Source of the DNA: Liriodendron chinense
Taxonomy: Eukaryota > Streptophyta > Magnoliopsida > Magnoliales > Magnoliaceae
Length of the DNA: 64,000 nucleotides
Direction of reading: 5' to 3'
Assembly: GCA_003013855.2 (NCBI GenBank)
Contig: PVNU02000127.1
Location: 3,534,001 to 3,598,000, forward strand
In this document: positions 10,790 through 22,129 of the stretch, piece by piece
Layout: each line of letters begins with the position of its first letter
Position numbering within the stretch: position 1 is the stretch's first letter
The notes under the pieces: generated by a model
The model's input: the letters and a program-made list of their open reading frames with translations, nothing else
The model's database searches: none
What the model was told of the DNA's origin: nothing
Position numbers and translations under genes: made by a program

Positions 10790-11375
10790 CACCGAGGTGG
10801 GTGGGACCCTTGACTGTGGGGCCCACTTTGATGTATGTGACTACATCCACGCCATCCATACGTATTGAAAACTCATTTTAGGCATGATCCTAAAGATGAA
10901 GTAGATCCAAATCTCAGGTGGACCATAATACAGGAACCGGGTCTGGACATTCCCTTATCCCTATCGGATCTCTTGAACTTAAAAATTAGTCATGCATGTG
11001 TAAGTAAGGGTCTCTATGGGTCGGGTTGGGCCAGGCCAGGCTAAGCTGAGCCATGGGCCAACATTAAAACACCAAGGCCTGAGCCCGGCATGATCTAGCA
11101 TAGTAGGCCCAAGCCTGGTGTGGGTAAAATGGTTGGCCCGGGCCCAACCATCTTCAGGCGAGACTAATTTTGGATCATTCATCACTGTTTCTAGTGGTAT
11201 GGTCCACCTGAGATTTGGATCTTCTTAATTTTTGGCATGGCGTCCCAAATTGAGATGGAAAAACAGATGGACGGCATGGATATACAATAAATACATCAAG
11301 GTGGGCCCCACACGGTTAGGGAAATACCCACTATGCTGTTACCCGGTTAACAGCTAATCCGCTCCCGAGTGACTC
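10790..11375. mobile_element. Hairpin MITE, family A, interrupted
   Basis: Left arm (GGGGCCCACTTTGATGTATG at 10818) and right arm (TACATCAAGGTGGGCCCCAC near 11291) mirror each other. About 10980-11180 is a GGGTCGGGTTGGGCC-type insertion, not part of the hairpin. The leading sequence GATTAGGTGAGACCCTGGAT resembles the terminal repeat of the Mutator-like element at 7808. Confidence 0.5.
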
Positions 11376-11718
11376 ACCCTTCTCACGTGTGCACGTATGT
11401 ACATCTATCCATGCCATCCAAATTGCGGGGCACACAGGAGATGAAAATATTGTTTTTAAAACCACACCTATCAATCAATCTAGCCATTCAATTGATTGTG
11501 AGTGGTCGAAAGTCCAACGGAAAATCAAATTGTTGGTATCGAATTTTCTTTTAGATTTGGGTTATGCTCTTTGCACGGTTGGTTCACCTATTTGGCCATG
11601 CGTACGGGTGGCGTGTGTCTAACTCAAGCTAAACGTCTAGCAAAATGAGGTTGGTTGAAACAATACCAACCGTTGATTGACGGGCATCCCTCACGCAACA
11701 CCGACTGTTGAATCTGTG

Positions 11719-12241
11719 GGCGGATTGTGGAGTGAGGCGCTCACCACCCTTTGCAGTGGTGTGAACTCTCTGAGCCCCAGCGTGTTTTATCCACACCTTC
11801 CATCCGTTTTCCTAGCCCCTTTTAGGGCTTGAGCCAAAAATTCAAACATATCCAAAGCTCAGTTGGACAACACGACAGAAAACGGTGAGGATAATGACGT
11901 CCACCGTTGAAACTTTCCTAGGGCGCACAATGATGTTTATTTGCCATCCAATCTGTTCATAAAATTACATAGACCTAGATGAAGGAAAAACATAAATATA
12001 AGATTGATCCAAATCTTCTGTGACCCTAAGAAGTTTTCAACTATAGGCATTCAATTCCCACTGTTTCCTGTGGTGCGGTCCAATTGATCTTTGGATATGT
12101 TTTGATTTTGGTTTCATGCCCTAAAATGAGCTGGAAAAACGGATGGACGGCATGGATAAAACACAAACATCATGGTGGCCCCATAGAGCCTTCCCAACGT
12201 TGTAAAGGGTGGTGAGCCCCTCCCCTGCACAATCCGCATCC
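11719..12241. mobile_element. Palindromic MITE, family A
   Basis: Ends GGCGGATTGTGGAGTGAGG and CCCTGCACAATCCGCATCC mirror each other, followed inward by GCTCACCACCCTTTGCA and its mirror. Flanks GAATCTGTG (11710-11718) and GAATCTATC (12242-12250) agree at six of nine positions, consistent with a decayed 9-bp duplication. The centre contains family A phrases. Confidence 0.65.
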
Positions 12242-12419
12242 GAATCTATCGCCTCGGCCTGAAGCCAAATCCACGTACCAGATTGGATTGTAATTCCCGC
12301 TGCAGGCTGGACAGGGCGGTTTGTCTTTTTAGCAAGTGGGCCCCCAATTTGTCTCATGCCAAGATTGATTTTAGTATCACATACTAAATCTGCTGGTTAG
12401 CCATACAAATCCATGGCCC

Positions 12420-12790
12420 TAATCAAACCTATTTAGATAGCCTGGCTTGAATGATGTATTTTGAGAAAAATTGGCCTGGCCTGGCCTACATTGAGACCAA
12501 TTTGGGCAAGGTCTGGACTCTGGGCTGACCCTAAATGATGGAAGGTTGGGCTTGGACCTAGCTATCAAGTCCAATAGCTACTTAGCCAAGCTCAGCTAGG
12601 CTTGGGCTGAGCTATTAGGCTCCTTAGCTAACCATCCAGGCTTAGGATCGAGTATGCAGATAGGTCCAGTTGGTGGCTTGACCTGGCCCATCTATCGGCC
12701 TAAGAATTTGCTTGTGGGCCTATCTGTGCCTGATTCCTCGACTAATAGGCTAACTGAGCTGGACTGAGGTCAAATTATGGGCTATGCCTG
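12420..12790. repeat. GGCCTGG/GGGCTGAGC-rich degenerate repeat
   Basis: Repeated TGGCCTGG, AGGCTTGGGC and GGCCTAAG-like words resemble the GGGCCGGGC elements at 14787 and 55133. Ends and target duplication are not resolved. Confidence 0.35.
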
Positions 12791-13062
12791 GAGGATGCGA
12801 CCTGATGACCACATTACCATGGATATCTTTGATGAAACTACATGGTGAGATTTGATCGGACCACATAAAGTAGTCGCGCTGTGGATGTAGTCCTAAACCC
12901 ATCTCTCGTGGCAGCACATGGCCCAATCAAATATCTGTACCTTGGCTCACCATAGACATCCCTTGTGATTCAGCTTCCAAGCAATTTGCTCCCGGGTCTA
13001 GACATGTTTCTAAAATGTGGATTGGACAGCAAGTTGTTATCAAAGGTTACGCCCAGTTATCT

Positions 13063-13486
13063 TGGACGGGGATTGCGTCCGACCACTGGTCGGACCTTTA
13101 AGCGTCCGACCAAATCAGTGTTGGGGCCCACCATGATGTATCTGTTTATCCACGCCGTCCATACATTTTAGAAGATTATGGTAGGGTATGCGTCCAAAAA
13201 TGAAGAATATCCAACTTTCAAGTGGGCCACACCAAATATTGAGTGGAACCTGGTGACGTCATCACAACAGTAGCTTGCTATTAAGTGATGACGTCACCAG
13301 GTTCCCCTCAATATTTTATGTGGCCAGTTCAGCGTTTGGATCTTCATCAATTTTATGGTCATGACTTAAAATGATCTTAGAAAATGGATGGACGGCTTTG
13401 ATAAACAGATACATCATGGTAGGCCCCCACACTGATCTGGTCGGACGCTTAAAGGTCCGACCAGTGGTCGGACGCAATCCGCGTCC
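13063..13486. mobile_element. Near-perfect palindromic MITE with GGTCGGAC arms
   Basis: About 424 bp. The first 50 bases (GGATTGCGTCCGACCACTGG, then ACCTTTAAGCGTCCGACC) are mirrored at the end by GGTCGGACGCTTAAAGGT and CCAGTGGTCGGACGCAATCC. The centre is a tight inverted repeat, ACCTGGTGACGTCATCAC against GTGATGACGTCACCAGGT. Flanks CAGTTATCT (13054-13062) and CATTTATCT (13487-13495) match at eight of nine bases, again a Mutator-type length. The arms still carry CCACCATGATGTAT. Confidence 0.75.
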
Positions 13487-13500
13487 CATTTATCTAAGAT

Positions 13501-14125
13501 GCGGAAGTGGATTGGCTGGTGCACCGCACACTAGCAAAGTCATTGGTGTAGTGATGTCATCAAGTTTTGTGGGTCCCACCATGAGGTACATGTTATATCC
13601 AGACTGTCCGTCCATTTGTTGAGATCATTATAAGGCTTGAGTTAAAAAATAAGACAGATCCAAAGTTCCAGTGGACCACACTAAAGAAAGCAGTGGGAGA
13701 TTGAACGTATACCATTGAAACCTTCTTGGGGGTCCCAGGAAGTTTTGGATCAGTCTGATATTTGTTTTTACCCTTCATCCAGGTTCGTGTGACCTTATGA
13801 ACAGTTTGGATGGCAAATAAACATCATGGTGGGCCCTAGGTATGTTTTAACAGTGAGAATCATTATCCCCCACTGCCTTTTGTGGTGTGGTCCACTTGAG
13901 CTTTAGATATAACTTATTTTAGTTATCATGCCTAAAATGATCTCGCCAGATGGATGGACAGTGTTGATAAACTAAATACATCATTGTGGGGTCCACAGAG
14001 CCTTAATCTTCTTTGTACAGTCCGTACAATCATGGTGCTTGAGGACTAGCCTGCTTGTCTACGTCCGCCAGGTACCCACACCAGCAATGTCACAAGTGCA
14101 GGGTACGCCAGCCAATCCACTCCCA
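13501..14125. mobile_element. Hairpin MITE, family A
   Basis: It begins GCGGAAGTGGATTGGCTGG and ends CCAGCCAATCCACTCC, mirror images. The interior follows the family A order: arm, AAACATCATGGTGGGCCCTA centre, then the opposite arm. It directly follows the palindrome at 13063-13486. Confidence 0.6.
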
Positions 14126-14584
14126 GAGATATGGCAAAAACAAAGCATGTTTGAAAGATCTTCTATCTACTCACCTCGGCCTTTGGGGCGGCTTGTCATA
14201 TAATTAAATCCAATCGCATTGTGCATGTACCAACTTCACAGAGACAGGATAATTAGAGGTGGGCAATGATCCAATGCGAGTCAAACATGGACTAAATTGG
14301 ATCCTTCGGCTGTTTGAGTGGTTGTGTTCGAACAAACATTCGAACAAGGTGGCTTGGTTCAAACTCAATTTGGTCTAGCCTAGCCATGTTCAAACATATT
14401 CAAACATATGAAATTCGGACAATTTTTACAAGTTTGACCAATTTTGCTTTTTCCAATTGAAAATATTTTTTCTAATACTTAATAGTGAATACCAATTTAT
14501 TCACAAATTATATATAACAAATGACGAATCACAAGGTTTAAAGTTTTTAACTAACTAAATAAAAAACCCTAACATAGATAGTTA
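14126..14584. other. Gene-free AT-rich stretch
   Basis: Nothing is recognised apart from short repeated TTCAAACATA and GTTCGAAC words. Confidence 0.35.
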
Positions 14585-14772
14585 ACATTCCCACTGTTTC
14601 CTGTGGTGTGGTCCACTTGAGCCTTCGATTCACTTTATTTTTTGGATAATGCCATAAATAATATTTAAAAAATAGACGGACGGCTTGGATAAGCAAATAT
14701 ATCACTGTGGACCCCACAGAGCACTGATAGGACCGTCCTAGGTCCTGGTGGGGGTAGACTAGTAGTACCCAA
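14585..14772. mobile_element. Right half of a family A MITE
   Basis: The sequence from CCCACTGTTTCCTGTGGTGT to GTACCCAATCCA corresponds to the right arm of family A. No matching left arm precedes it. Confidence 0.5.
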
Positions 14773-14786
14773 TCCACAGACATGAG

Positions 14787-14918
14787 TAGGAGTGTCAATG
14801 GGCCGGGCTTGGGGTAGCTCTTGGCTCTGATTTTACACTATTTCAGGCCGGGCCATAGGGCCAGGCCAATTCAAAATTTTGATTTTCTAGGCTCAGGCCC
14901 AGCCCATTGACACCCCTA
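14787..14918. mobile_element. Short hAT-like MITE (GTGTCAATGGGCC type)
   Basis: Begins TAGGAGTGTCAATGGGCC and ends GCCCATTGACACCCCTA, an inverted repeat. Flanks GACATGAG and GATGTGAG agree at six of eight bases, consistent with an 8-bp hAT duplication. 132 bp, no coding capacity. Confidence 0.65.
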
Positions 14919-14964
14919 GATGTGAGTTGGTTGGTGACGCGAATACCAACCAGCAAGCTAGTGT

Positions 14965-15163
14965 CAAAGCTCTGTGGGTCCCACCATGATGTATTTATTT
15001 TATCCACTCCATCCATCCATTTGTGCAACTCATTTTGAGGCATTAAACAAACAATGAGGCAGATATAAAGCTCAAGTGGACCACACCACAAGAAACGGTG
15101 AGGAGAATGATGTCCATCATTGAAACCTTCCTAGGGCCCACAGTCATGTTTATTTGCCATCCA

Positions 15164-15170
<7 letters not shown>
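14965..15170. mobile_element. Left half of a family A MITE ending in a microsatellite
   Basis: Family A left arm and centre run from CAAAGCTCTGTGGGTCCCAC to TTTGCCATCCAACC, where the element breaks into (CT)n(AT)n. No right arm is found beyond the microsatellite. Confidence 0.5.

Positions 15171-15258
<88 letters not shown>
15171..15258. repeat. Compound (CT)n(AT)n microsatellite
   Basis: About 40 bp of CT followed by 47 bp of AT. The same order of CT or GA next to AT recurs at 16186-16274 and 40770-40858. Confidence 0.95.
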
Positions 15259-15262
<4 letters not shown>

Positions 15263-15269
15263 AAAGGCA

Positions 15270-15740
15270 CTATGAGCTGTGTGGGCCCCATTGTGATGTG
15301 TGATGGGCATCCACACCATCAGTCAGATGCACCATTCCATGGCTGGCCATGGGCCCAAACCTCAGGCCAATCCAAGACTTGGGTGGGCCACACCATAAAC
15401 AACAGTTAAGAGTGGATATCCGGCCATTGAAAACTTTATGATTATTTATAGGATCGATTGAGCTGTGGTTGAGAAATCTAGCCCATCCATTGTGCATGTC
15501 CCACTTAAACAGGAAGTCACACCAATTTTCAACCATATTCAAAACTCAGGTGGGCCCCAACAAGTACATTTAGATGTTGTGGGCATGGTTTTGCACTCTT
15601 TCAGTTGGTATGGCCCACTTGAATTCTGGATCCAGCTGATTTTTTTGGATATCCAATAATCAATAGGGGACCCACCAAATGCATGGTATGGATGCTCATC
15701 AAACATCACAGTGGGGGCCACACAGCTCGACCTCATGGGA
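15270..15740. mobile_element. Palindromic repeat, GGGCCCCATTGTGATG variant
   Basis: GAGCTGTGTGGGCCCC near 15279 is mirrored by GGGGGCCACACAGCTC near 15713. The interior has mirrored ACTCAGGTGGGCC and GGCCCACTTGAATTCTGGAT parts. The right edge carries a tight hairpin, CGACCTCATGGGA against TCCCATGAGGTCG. It is related to family A in design but distinct in sequence. Confidence 0.5.
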
Positions 15741-15766
15741 ACCTCCCATGAGGTCGACCGCATAGT

Positions 15767-15768
<2 letters not shown>

Positions 15769-15815
<47 letters not shown>
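15769..15815. repeat. (AT)n microsatellite
   Basis: An uninterrupted AT/TA tract of about 46 bp, followed by a short CTCTCTC and then the 15832 MITE. Confidence 0.95.
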
Positions 15816-15817
<2 letters not shown>

Positions 15818-15831
15818 TCTCTCCGCATATA

Positions 15832-16392
<561 letters not shown>

Positions 16393-16574
16393 GTGATTGA
16401 AATCGACTCAATTTTTTTTTTGGAACAGACCCTTTGTGATTGAACAAAGTCTTACGGTTCGATCACAAAGGATAACTACTCAATCCACTTCTATATTTCT
16501 TAGTCTAGCTGGAACTAAAGGGCTGACCATATCCCCCTCCATGTTTCTTTGGATGCAGATTGTCTATAACAGGC

Positions 16575-16975
16575 TATTTTATGAAGTGGGGCCCGCTGTA
16601 ATTTTTTGTGAGAAATCTATCCCATCCATCCACTTTGCCAGCTCATGTTAGGACATGAGCCCGAAAATAAGGCCGGTCCAAAACTCAAGTGGGTTGCATG
16701 ATGAGAAATGGTAAGGATTGAATGTTCGTGGGGCACAAGTTTTGGATCAGGCAAATATTTTATGAATGACCTTGTGAAGGGCTTGGATGGCATATAAACA
16801 TAACAGTAGACCCACGGAGGTTTCAATGGTAGGCATTTCCCCATCAACTTTTTTTCTATCCTGCGGCCCACTTGAGTTTTGGATCTACTTCATTTTTGGG
16901 TTAGGGTCTAACATGAGCTGGCAAAAAGCATGGACGGCTGGATTTCTCACAAACAACAAGGTAGGGCCCCCCTAT
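16575..16975. mobile_element. Hairpin MITE, family B
   Basis: TGTGAGAAATCTATCCCATC on the left mirrors GGATTTCTCACAAAC on the right, and TTTGCCAGCTCATGTTAGGA mirrors TCTAACATGAGCTGGCAAA. The centre includes CATATAAACATAACAGTAGA and related family B phrases. Confidence 0.6.
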
Positions 16976-17522
16976 ATTTCCTGCGAACGCTGTGGCATTC
17001 GTCCGCATCCTGTTTCTTTGGCCTAGCTGGAACCTAAACGCAGGTGAATCTGAGCCGTACAGCCTGTGGGCCCTACCATGGATTGCCCATGTTACAGAGA
17101 ACTGCTTAGATGAAGAAGGAAAAAAAAAAATCTAGCAGGGAGTACGAACCAATGACTCCTTTTTCTAAGTGGCCATTTGAAGGCCTGAAACAGACAACTA
17201 GGATTGCATGTAGGATACGGTTTATACACGGTAGATGATCCAACCAATGAGGTTGATGGTCCGCAACCGCAATCACCAAAAGATCTCCGGCACGATGGCT
17301 TGGGGTCACCTCAAGTCTTAATTCCTAACCGGCATGTCCTCAAAAGCGAAATGCGCCTAGCCCACTGGCCGTAGGTGATACATTGTCGGCACCTTTGCAC
17401 ATTGTTCTTAGTAACGGGAAGCATAATTCATTAATCCAGACCATTGGTTCGTTGGGTCCCTCCTTTGATAAAGAATATCCCAAACGTCTCCTAAATTGGA
17501 AGATCTGAACTATCAATAGTAG
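16976..17522. other. Gene-free stretch
   Basis: No gene or bounded repeat recognised. The last bases (GACCC at 17523-17527) are the left target duplication of the next element. Confidence 0.4.
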
Positions 17523-17527
17523 GACCC

Positions 17528-17960
17528 TGTTGATGCTAATTACTGGTCAACAGACGAGGTGATATGATTTATATACGGAGGAACGATCGTCGCTGTTGAT
17601 ATCCTTCGTAAAAATTGGAGAAGGTGCTCGGATCAAAAGCTTAGCTTTGAACCTGTAAACACCACAGAAAACAGTAAAGGGGGTGGCTGGGATTCAGCCG
17701 TGAACCCTCCGATGCCTAAATCAGTGATGGCTTTCGAGAATCGTAAGACTATTTTTAATAGAGATATTGGCGTACCTGTACTCATCGTATATCTTCTTAT
17801 TTATAGACATTGACAGAAAGTTTATCGGGCTGAGATCACGGCAGATATCTTGCCTGGGAATCCGGGCGGAAATCTCGGGTTGTTCCGATCTTTCGGGCTG
17901 TTCCGATCTTGATGGGATGTGCCCTTATTTTTAGGCCGTGTGAGCAGGAGATGAGGTCGG
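17528..17960 (-). repeat. Left arm: inverted partial LTR
   Basis: Matches the reverse complement of 19466-19898 with about 97 percent identity by eye. It lacks the first 139 bp of the LTR (U3 start) but includes the TATA region, so it is longer than a strong-stop (R-U5) product would be. Confidence 0.8.
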
Positions 17961-17981
17961 AACAGCCCGAAAGATCGGAAC

Positions 17982-18756
17982 TTGGAAAAAAAAGGGAGAG
18001 AAAATGCCGTCCGACCCGACCTGGAACTTGGAACCAGTTGTTAACTCGTCGGTCGGGGAAGTTGACTTCGGGTCGGGTCCCTTCCCAACCCTTGGAGACA
18101 AAAAACCATTCATCTTTCCACCCGTGAATCGAGGACGGGTGGTCATCTATCAACCGGTGTCCTTTCCTCCCCCGAGGTGACATATAGAACCATCTCTTAG
18201 AATCAGGGTGGCTTTTCAATTGGTAAAGGTGCATCAGCTCAGATGCGGTCGGATCCGAGCTATGGACTTGACGCCATAGAGCGACACAACTAATTAAAGT
18301 CCTCCAAGAGTTCGGAGCTAACTGGCCCGGAGCTAGGTTGACTGCGGACAGATACTCCCTCACGGCAGGAAGAAGAGGGAGACGGAAACCGGCCTAAAAA
18401 AATTGAGCGTATACGGTAACCTGGTCTCCGGGTGGACGTGTTGGAAAATCATCTAACCCAGGAAGCCTAAGGTCTATGGCCCCAGGGATGCAGTACTCCA
18501 ACCTGATCCTGATTAGGTCGGAGTGAGAGAGCGTTGTCCAAATCTGGTCGGCCGGATAGTCAGAAACTCTATCAGGCATACGCCCTGAAGTCCCAGCCAC
18601 TGGAACTCCATCCGAGGTAAAGGAAGAGGGAGTCTCGGCTATTGGAGCCCCTCCCGGGGGTTCCACGGTCACAAGTTGGGTTTCCATCAATCTGGATTCC
18701 CTAACGGGCAAAGAAGGAGACAGAGTCCGCGAAGAACTCTCCTCTGAACCAGCCAT
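17982..18756 (-). pseudogene. Truncated antisense extra gene with Transposase_28 (gypsy-type transposon) domain
   Basis: The start is the ATG at 18756, four bases after a 3' splice-like TTATTTTTCAG; the first residues are MAGSEESSSRTLSPS. An acidic, Ser/Pro-rich leader is followed by a domain matching the plant family I recall as Transposase_28 (putative gypsy-type transposon): LRLPGLDDF, then FRLPLLPAVREYL, LAPGQLAPNSWRTL and the WKDEWFFVSKGWE block. One in-frame TAG at 18394-18396 replaces the residue before AGFRLPL. Exon 1 would end at 18021 (CCAG before GTCGGG), the same site and phase as in the copy at 25320. Everything downstream is lost at the junction with the inverted LTR. The gene is antisense to the element. 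Its function is unknown. Confidence 0.7.
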
Positions 18757-18984
18757 TTTCCTGAAAAATAAGAAAATGGGAGACGGAGGCAAGAGAAGAA
18801 AAATGAACGTACCGGATTACTTTCCGGAAAAGGGATGGGCCAAAGGAAGAAGGAAAGGACACCTTGATGAAATCACAGTGGTCCGAAGGAAATCACGAAG
18901 GGTGGTCCAGAGGAGATGGCAGAGCTACAGAGAAAAAATCGCAAACAGGGAAGAATGAGAAGAATCCCGGGAAATGCCTAAGTA

Positions 18985-18995
18985 CAGTATTTATA
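18985..18995 (-). promoter_or_regulatory. TATA box of the antisense extra gene
   Basis: On the minus strand AGTATAAATACTG lies about 230 bp upstream of the ATG at 18756. The homologous gene at 25320 has a TATA box about 190 bp upstream of its ATG. Confidence 0.5.
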
Positions 18996-19310
18996 CTGTA
19001 GCAGGAGACAGCACGCAGGACGTGCTGTGCCACGTGGCGCTCACCTGTGGTCTCAATGAACGAACCGACGCGACTTCTGACATGACTTGCCACGTGTCAG
19101 CCTCTTATTGAACGGCGATATTTAGCCCGTCCGTTCGAAGATACGAGGCCCCACGTATCCTAACGCTATTCGACGGCCGAAATAAAAGGCTGCCGCGTCG
19201 TACGGTGATCATTGCGCCTTTTCGAAATTCGAAACAGTGTATTTAAGGAGCGTTTGCCGCCAAAAATGAGATCGGCCACATTTACTCCCTAGATGGAAAA
19301 ATCCACCTCG

Positions 19311-19325
19311 TCAGTGGGGGGACAG
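19311..19325 (+). other. Polypurine tract
   Basis: GTCAGTGGGGGGACAG immediately precedes the LTR start. The Tat element's tract on the minus strand reads AGTGGGGGGACTTC, so the two are homologous. This fixes the orientation of the right LTR. Confidence 0.7.
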
Positions 19326-19326
19326 C

Positions 19327-19898
19327 TGTTATGGGATAATTTCACATAACCCGATCCGAGCAAAAGGACCTCGGAGTAATATCGCAAGCCGGAGACCTGA
19401 ACTGATAACTTCGTCTATTCCTGAGGTCAGATCGGATCGCACCCGAGTTAACTGGTAGATAGAAGCCGACCTCATCTCCTGCTCACACGGCCTAAAAATA
19501 AGGGCGCATCCCATCAAGATCGGAACAGCCCGAAAGATCGGAACAACCCGAGATTTCCGCCCGGATTCCCGGGCAAAATATCTGCTGTGATCTCAGCCCA
19601 ATAAACTTTCTATCAATGTCTATAAATAAGAAGATATACGATGAGTACAGGTACGCCAATATCTCTATTAAAAATAGTCTTACGATTCTCGAAAGCCATC
19701 ACTGATTTAGGCATTGGAGGGTTCACGGCTGAATCCCAGCCACCCCCTTTACTGTTTTCAGTGGTGTTTACAGGTTCAAAGCTAAGCTTCTGATCCGAGC
19801 ACCTTCTCCAATTTTTACGAAGGATATCAATAGCGACGATCGTTCCTCCGTATATAAATCATATCACCTCGTCTGCTGACCAGTAATCAGCATCAACA
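19327..19898 (+). repeat. Right arm: complete 3' LTR
   Basis: 572 bp, TGTTATGGGATAATTTC to CAGCATCAACA, with a TATA box (TCTATAAATAAG) near 19618. Like the 24164-34317 LTR it carries GGGTTCACGGCTGAATCCCA-type sequence just after a GGCATTGGA motif. Confidence 0.8.
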
Positions 19899-19903
19899 GA
19901 CCC

Positions 19904-20234
19904 TTTTCATTTGAAGGGAGGTTATTGCTGCATTTCTCACTTTATAACCGCCTGTTTGTAGGGGGGGAAATTAGAAAGGTTGAGACTGCTGCAGAAATGA
20001 CTTTTTTATGCATAGTCCATCCAGGGTGGGACAAAAGATACAGATGGTCTGGATTACCCAAACGTGGGTCCCACTTTCCAGAATTGCCAACCTGGAGACG
20101 GGCAAAGACGCTCGAATGCGCCACCGGACCACGTGGCATTTCTCACTAAGCTCTCACCATTTGTGCGAGTGGGCCCACCTCTCCCCGAACGGAACGGACG
20201 TGGATTGTACACTGATCCTGCAATTACTGAGTTG
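19904..20234. other. Gene-free stretch
   Basis: No gene supported; overlapping frames at 19925-20149 are open on both strands without any recognisable motif. Confidence 0.35.
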
Positions 20235-20440
20235 CTACTGGTCAGTGCTCTGGAGGCCCCACCATGATGTATTGGTTTTATCCACGCCATCTATCCATTT
20301 TTGCCGGCTCATTTTTGGACTCATGCCTTAAAATGAGGCAGATCCAAATCTCAGGTGGACCACAACACAGGAAACAAAGGTGATCGAACGTTCATCTGGT
20401 GGACCCATTATGTACGGGATGTATTATACACTGCTCGGCC
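20235..20440. mobile_element. Left half of a family A MITE
   Basis: CCCCACCATGATGTATTGG to CACAACACAGGAAACAAAGG matches the family A left arm. No right arm follows. Confidence 0.5.
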
Positions 20441-21108
20441 TAGAGTTTGTACAGTGGCCTCGGGCTTACAGTTTGTGTAAGTGGGAAGCGGGACCAGGTT
20501 CAATGATCTCTATCAATATGTTGTCATGATCGTGGATGACCCATGATTGAAATCCCACATATTGGATGATCCAAGCCATCAAGTACATGATCTTTCTCAC
20601 TTGAATATGAACTATGGCTATAATTTTTACTCGGCCATTTATGAGCTAGCGACCTTGAAGGGTTGGTTTTTGAAGATTTTTGGTGCACTTGCCATCCAAA
20701 GTGGGCCCATGGTATCAACGTTTTGGATCACCACATGATACAATAAGATATCACTTGTACAAACACCCACACCTTTGGTACAGTGGTAGACGGAGTGAAG
20801 ATAACGTCATCTCAACACTGTGGTAAAGACATCAAATCTTTGGGGGGTGGCCTAACATTGGAGGGTGACCAGCAGTGTGGGTGTGTGTACTAACAGTGGG
20901 AAATACAGAGGTATGTACAAAGGTGTAATAATTTGAGATATCAATATTGATTTAGTTAATCAAATTCAGGGGTTGTTTGATTTTTTATTTACATGATAAA
21001 TATAAGTAAATTCTTAATAATTAGCTTTTTCATTTGATTGTCTGATATGAAAATTGAAAAAGATTTTTGCCTCCAAAATTGGTTTGGAAAGTACATTTTT
21101 TGTGTTGA
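20441..21108. other. Gene-free stretch
   Basis: No supported gene or clear element. Confidence 0.35.
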
Positions 21109-21549
21109 TTTAAATTTGTGGGTGCTACCATGATGTTTGTGACTTAACCACACCATTCATATGTTTTACCAGCACATTTTAGGGCATGAGCGTAAAAATG
21201 AGGTAGATCTAAAGCTCAGGTGTACCACACCTTAGGGAATAGTGGTCATAGACTTGTTCACCATTGAACGTTATTTCCTTCCTAGGGCCCACAATGATAT
21301 CTATTTGTCATCCAACCTGTTCATAAAATCACATACTCATGGATAAAGGGCCACCAAAAATATCATTTTTATCCAAAACTTTTAGGCTTCTCAGAAGTTT
21401 GCAACTTTCAATTCTCACTATTTCCTGTCGTGTGGCCCACTTGAGTTTTGAATTTGACTCATTTTTAGGCACATGCCCTAAAATAATCAGGTGGGAAGGA
21501 TGGACGGTGTAAATAAGATACAAACATCACAGTAAGCCCCACAATTTAA
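21109..21549. mobile_element. Hairpin MITE, family A
   Basis: Begins TTTAAATTTGTGGGTGCTAC and ends AGCCCCACAATTTAAA. The interior has TTAGGGCATGAGCGTAAAAA mirrored by TTTTTAGGCACATGCCCTAA. The centre keeps CATCCAACCTGTTCATAAAA. Confidence 0.6.
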
Positions 21550-21892
21550 AACTTTACTCAGATTACCTGATCCAAAGTTTTCAACATAATAGCAGATTTA
21601 CTTTTATTTATTCTGAATTACAAAAGAAATTAGAAAATTAAACCACTTTGATTCCCATACGTTCCAATTGCAAGCTGATATTTGGATTCCAAAGCATTCC
21701 TAATACAAGCTCCAAGCCCATTGCCTTAGCATTGTATTTAGAGTAAAGCTAAAATGGAGTTGGCCGCATTAAAAAAAATTAATCTTTTTACAAATGACTA
21801 CTTAATTAATATTAAATTTACATTTCAAGACATTTTTCAAAAAGCTATCTCATTAATCCATTTACTATCCTTCCACCTCCTTTGTCATGGGC

Positions 21893-22072
21893 TCGGATTA
21901 GGTACTACCTGAGCATGTGCAGAGCTCAGGATAAGCCACTACGTGGCATGTGCTCAGTGGTGGAGAGCATGTGCTCAATGGTGGAGAGCAGCACCAATAC
22001 AGACATGACACGTACATGCTACATCAAGTCTGTCCCAAGCTCTGCATAGGCTCGAGTAGTACCTAATCCCCA
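21893..22072. mobile_element. Short MITE with GGATTAGGTACTACC ends
   Basis: GGATTAGGTACTACCTGAG is mirrored by CTCGAGTAGTACCTAATCC; the next inner parts (GTGCAGAGCTCAGG and AGCTCTGCATAGG) also partly mirror. About 180 bp. The ends resemble those of the element at 40385-41638. Confidence 0.6.
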
Positions 22073-22129
22073 TCCCTTTGTTATCTTTCATAGTGGTTGG
22101 ATTTGGTTACTGTGCGAGCAAATGTTTGG

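Larger units (their letters stand above)
17528..19898 (+). mobile_element. Rearranged Ty3/gypsy (Tat-type) element with inverted LTR ends and 5-bp target duplication
   Basis: The right part is a normal 3' end: internal sequence, polypurine tract (19311-19325), then a complete LTR (19327-19898, TGTTATGGG to GCATCAACA). The left part is an inverted copy of the last 433 bp of that LTR (17528-17960), beginning TGTTGATGC. Both outer ends are therefore the U5 end of the LTR. They are flanked by a perfect duplication, GACCC, at 17523-17527 and 19899-19903, so the rearranged molecule appears to have been integrated as such. The arms differ at about a dozen positions. A 25-bp piece of LTR in the opposite sense (17957-17981) sits at the inner junction. 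The interior keeps only the antisense extra gene; gag-pol and PBS are missing. Confidence 0.8.
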
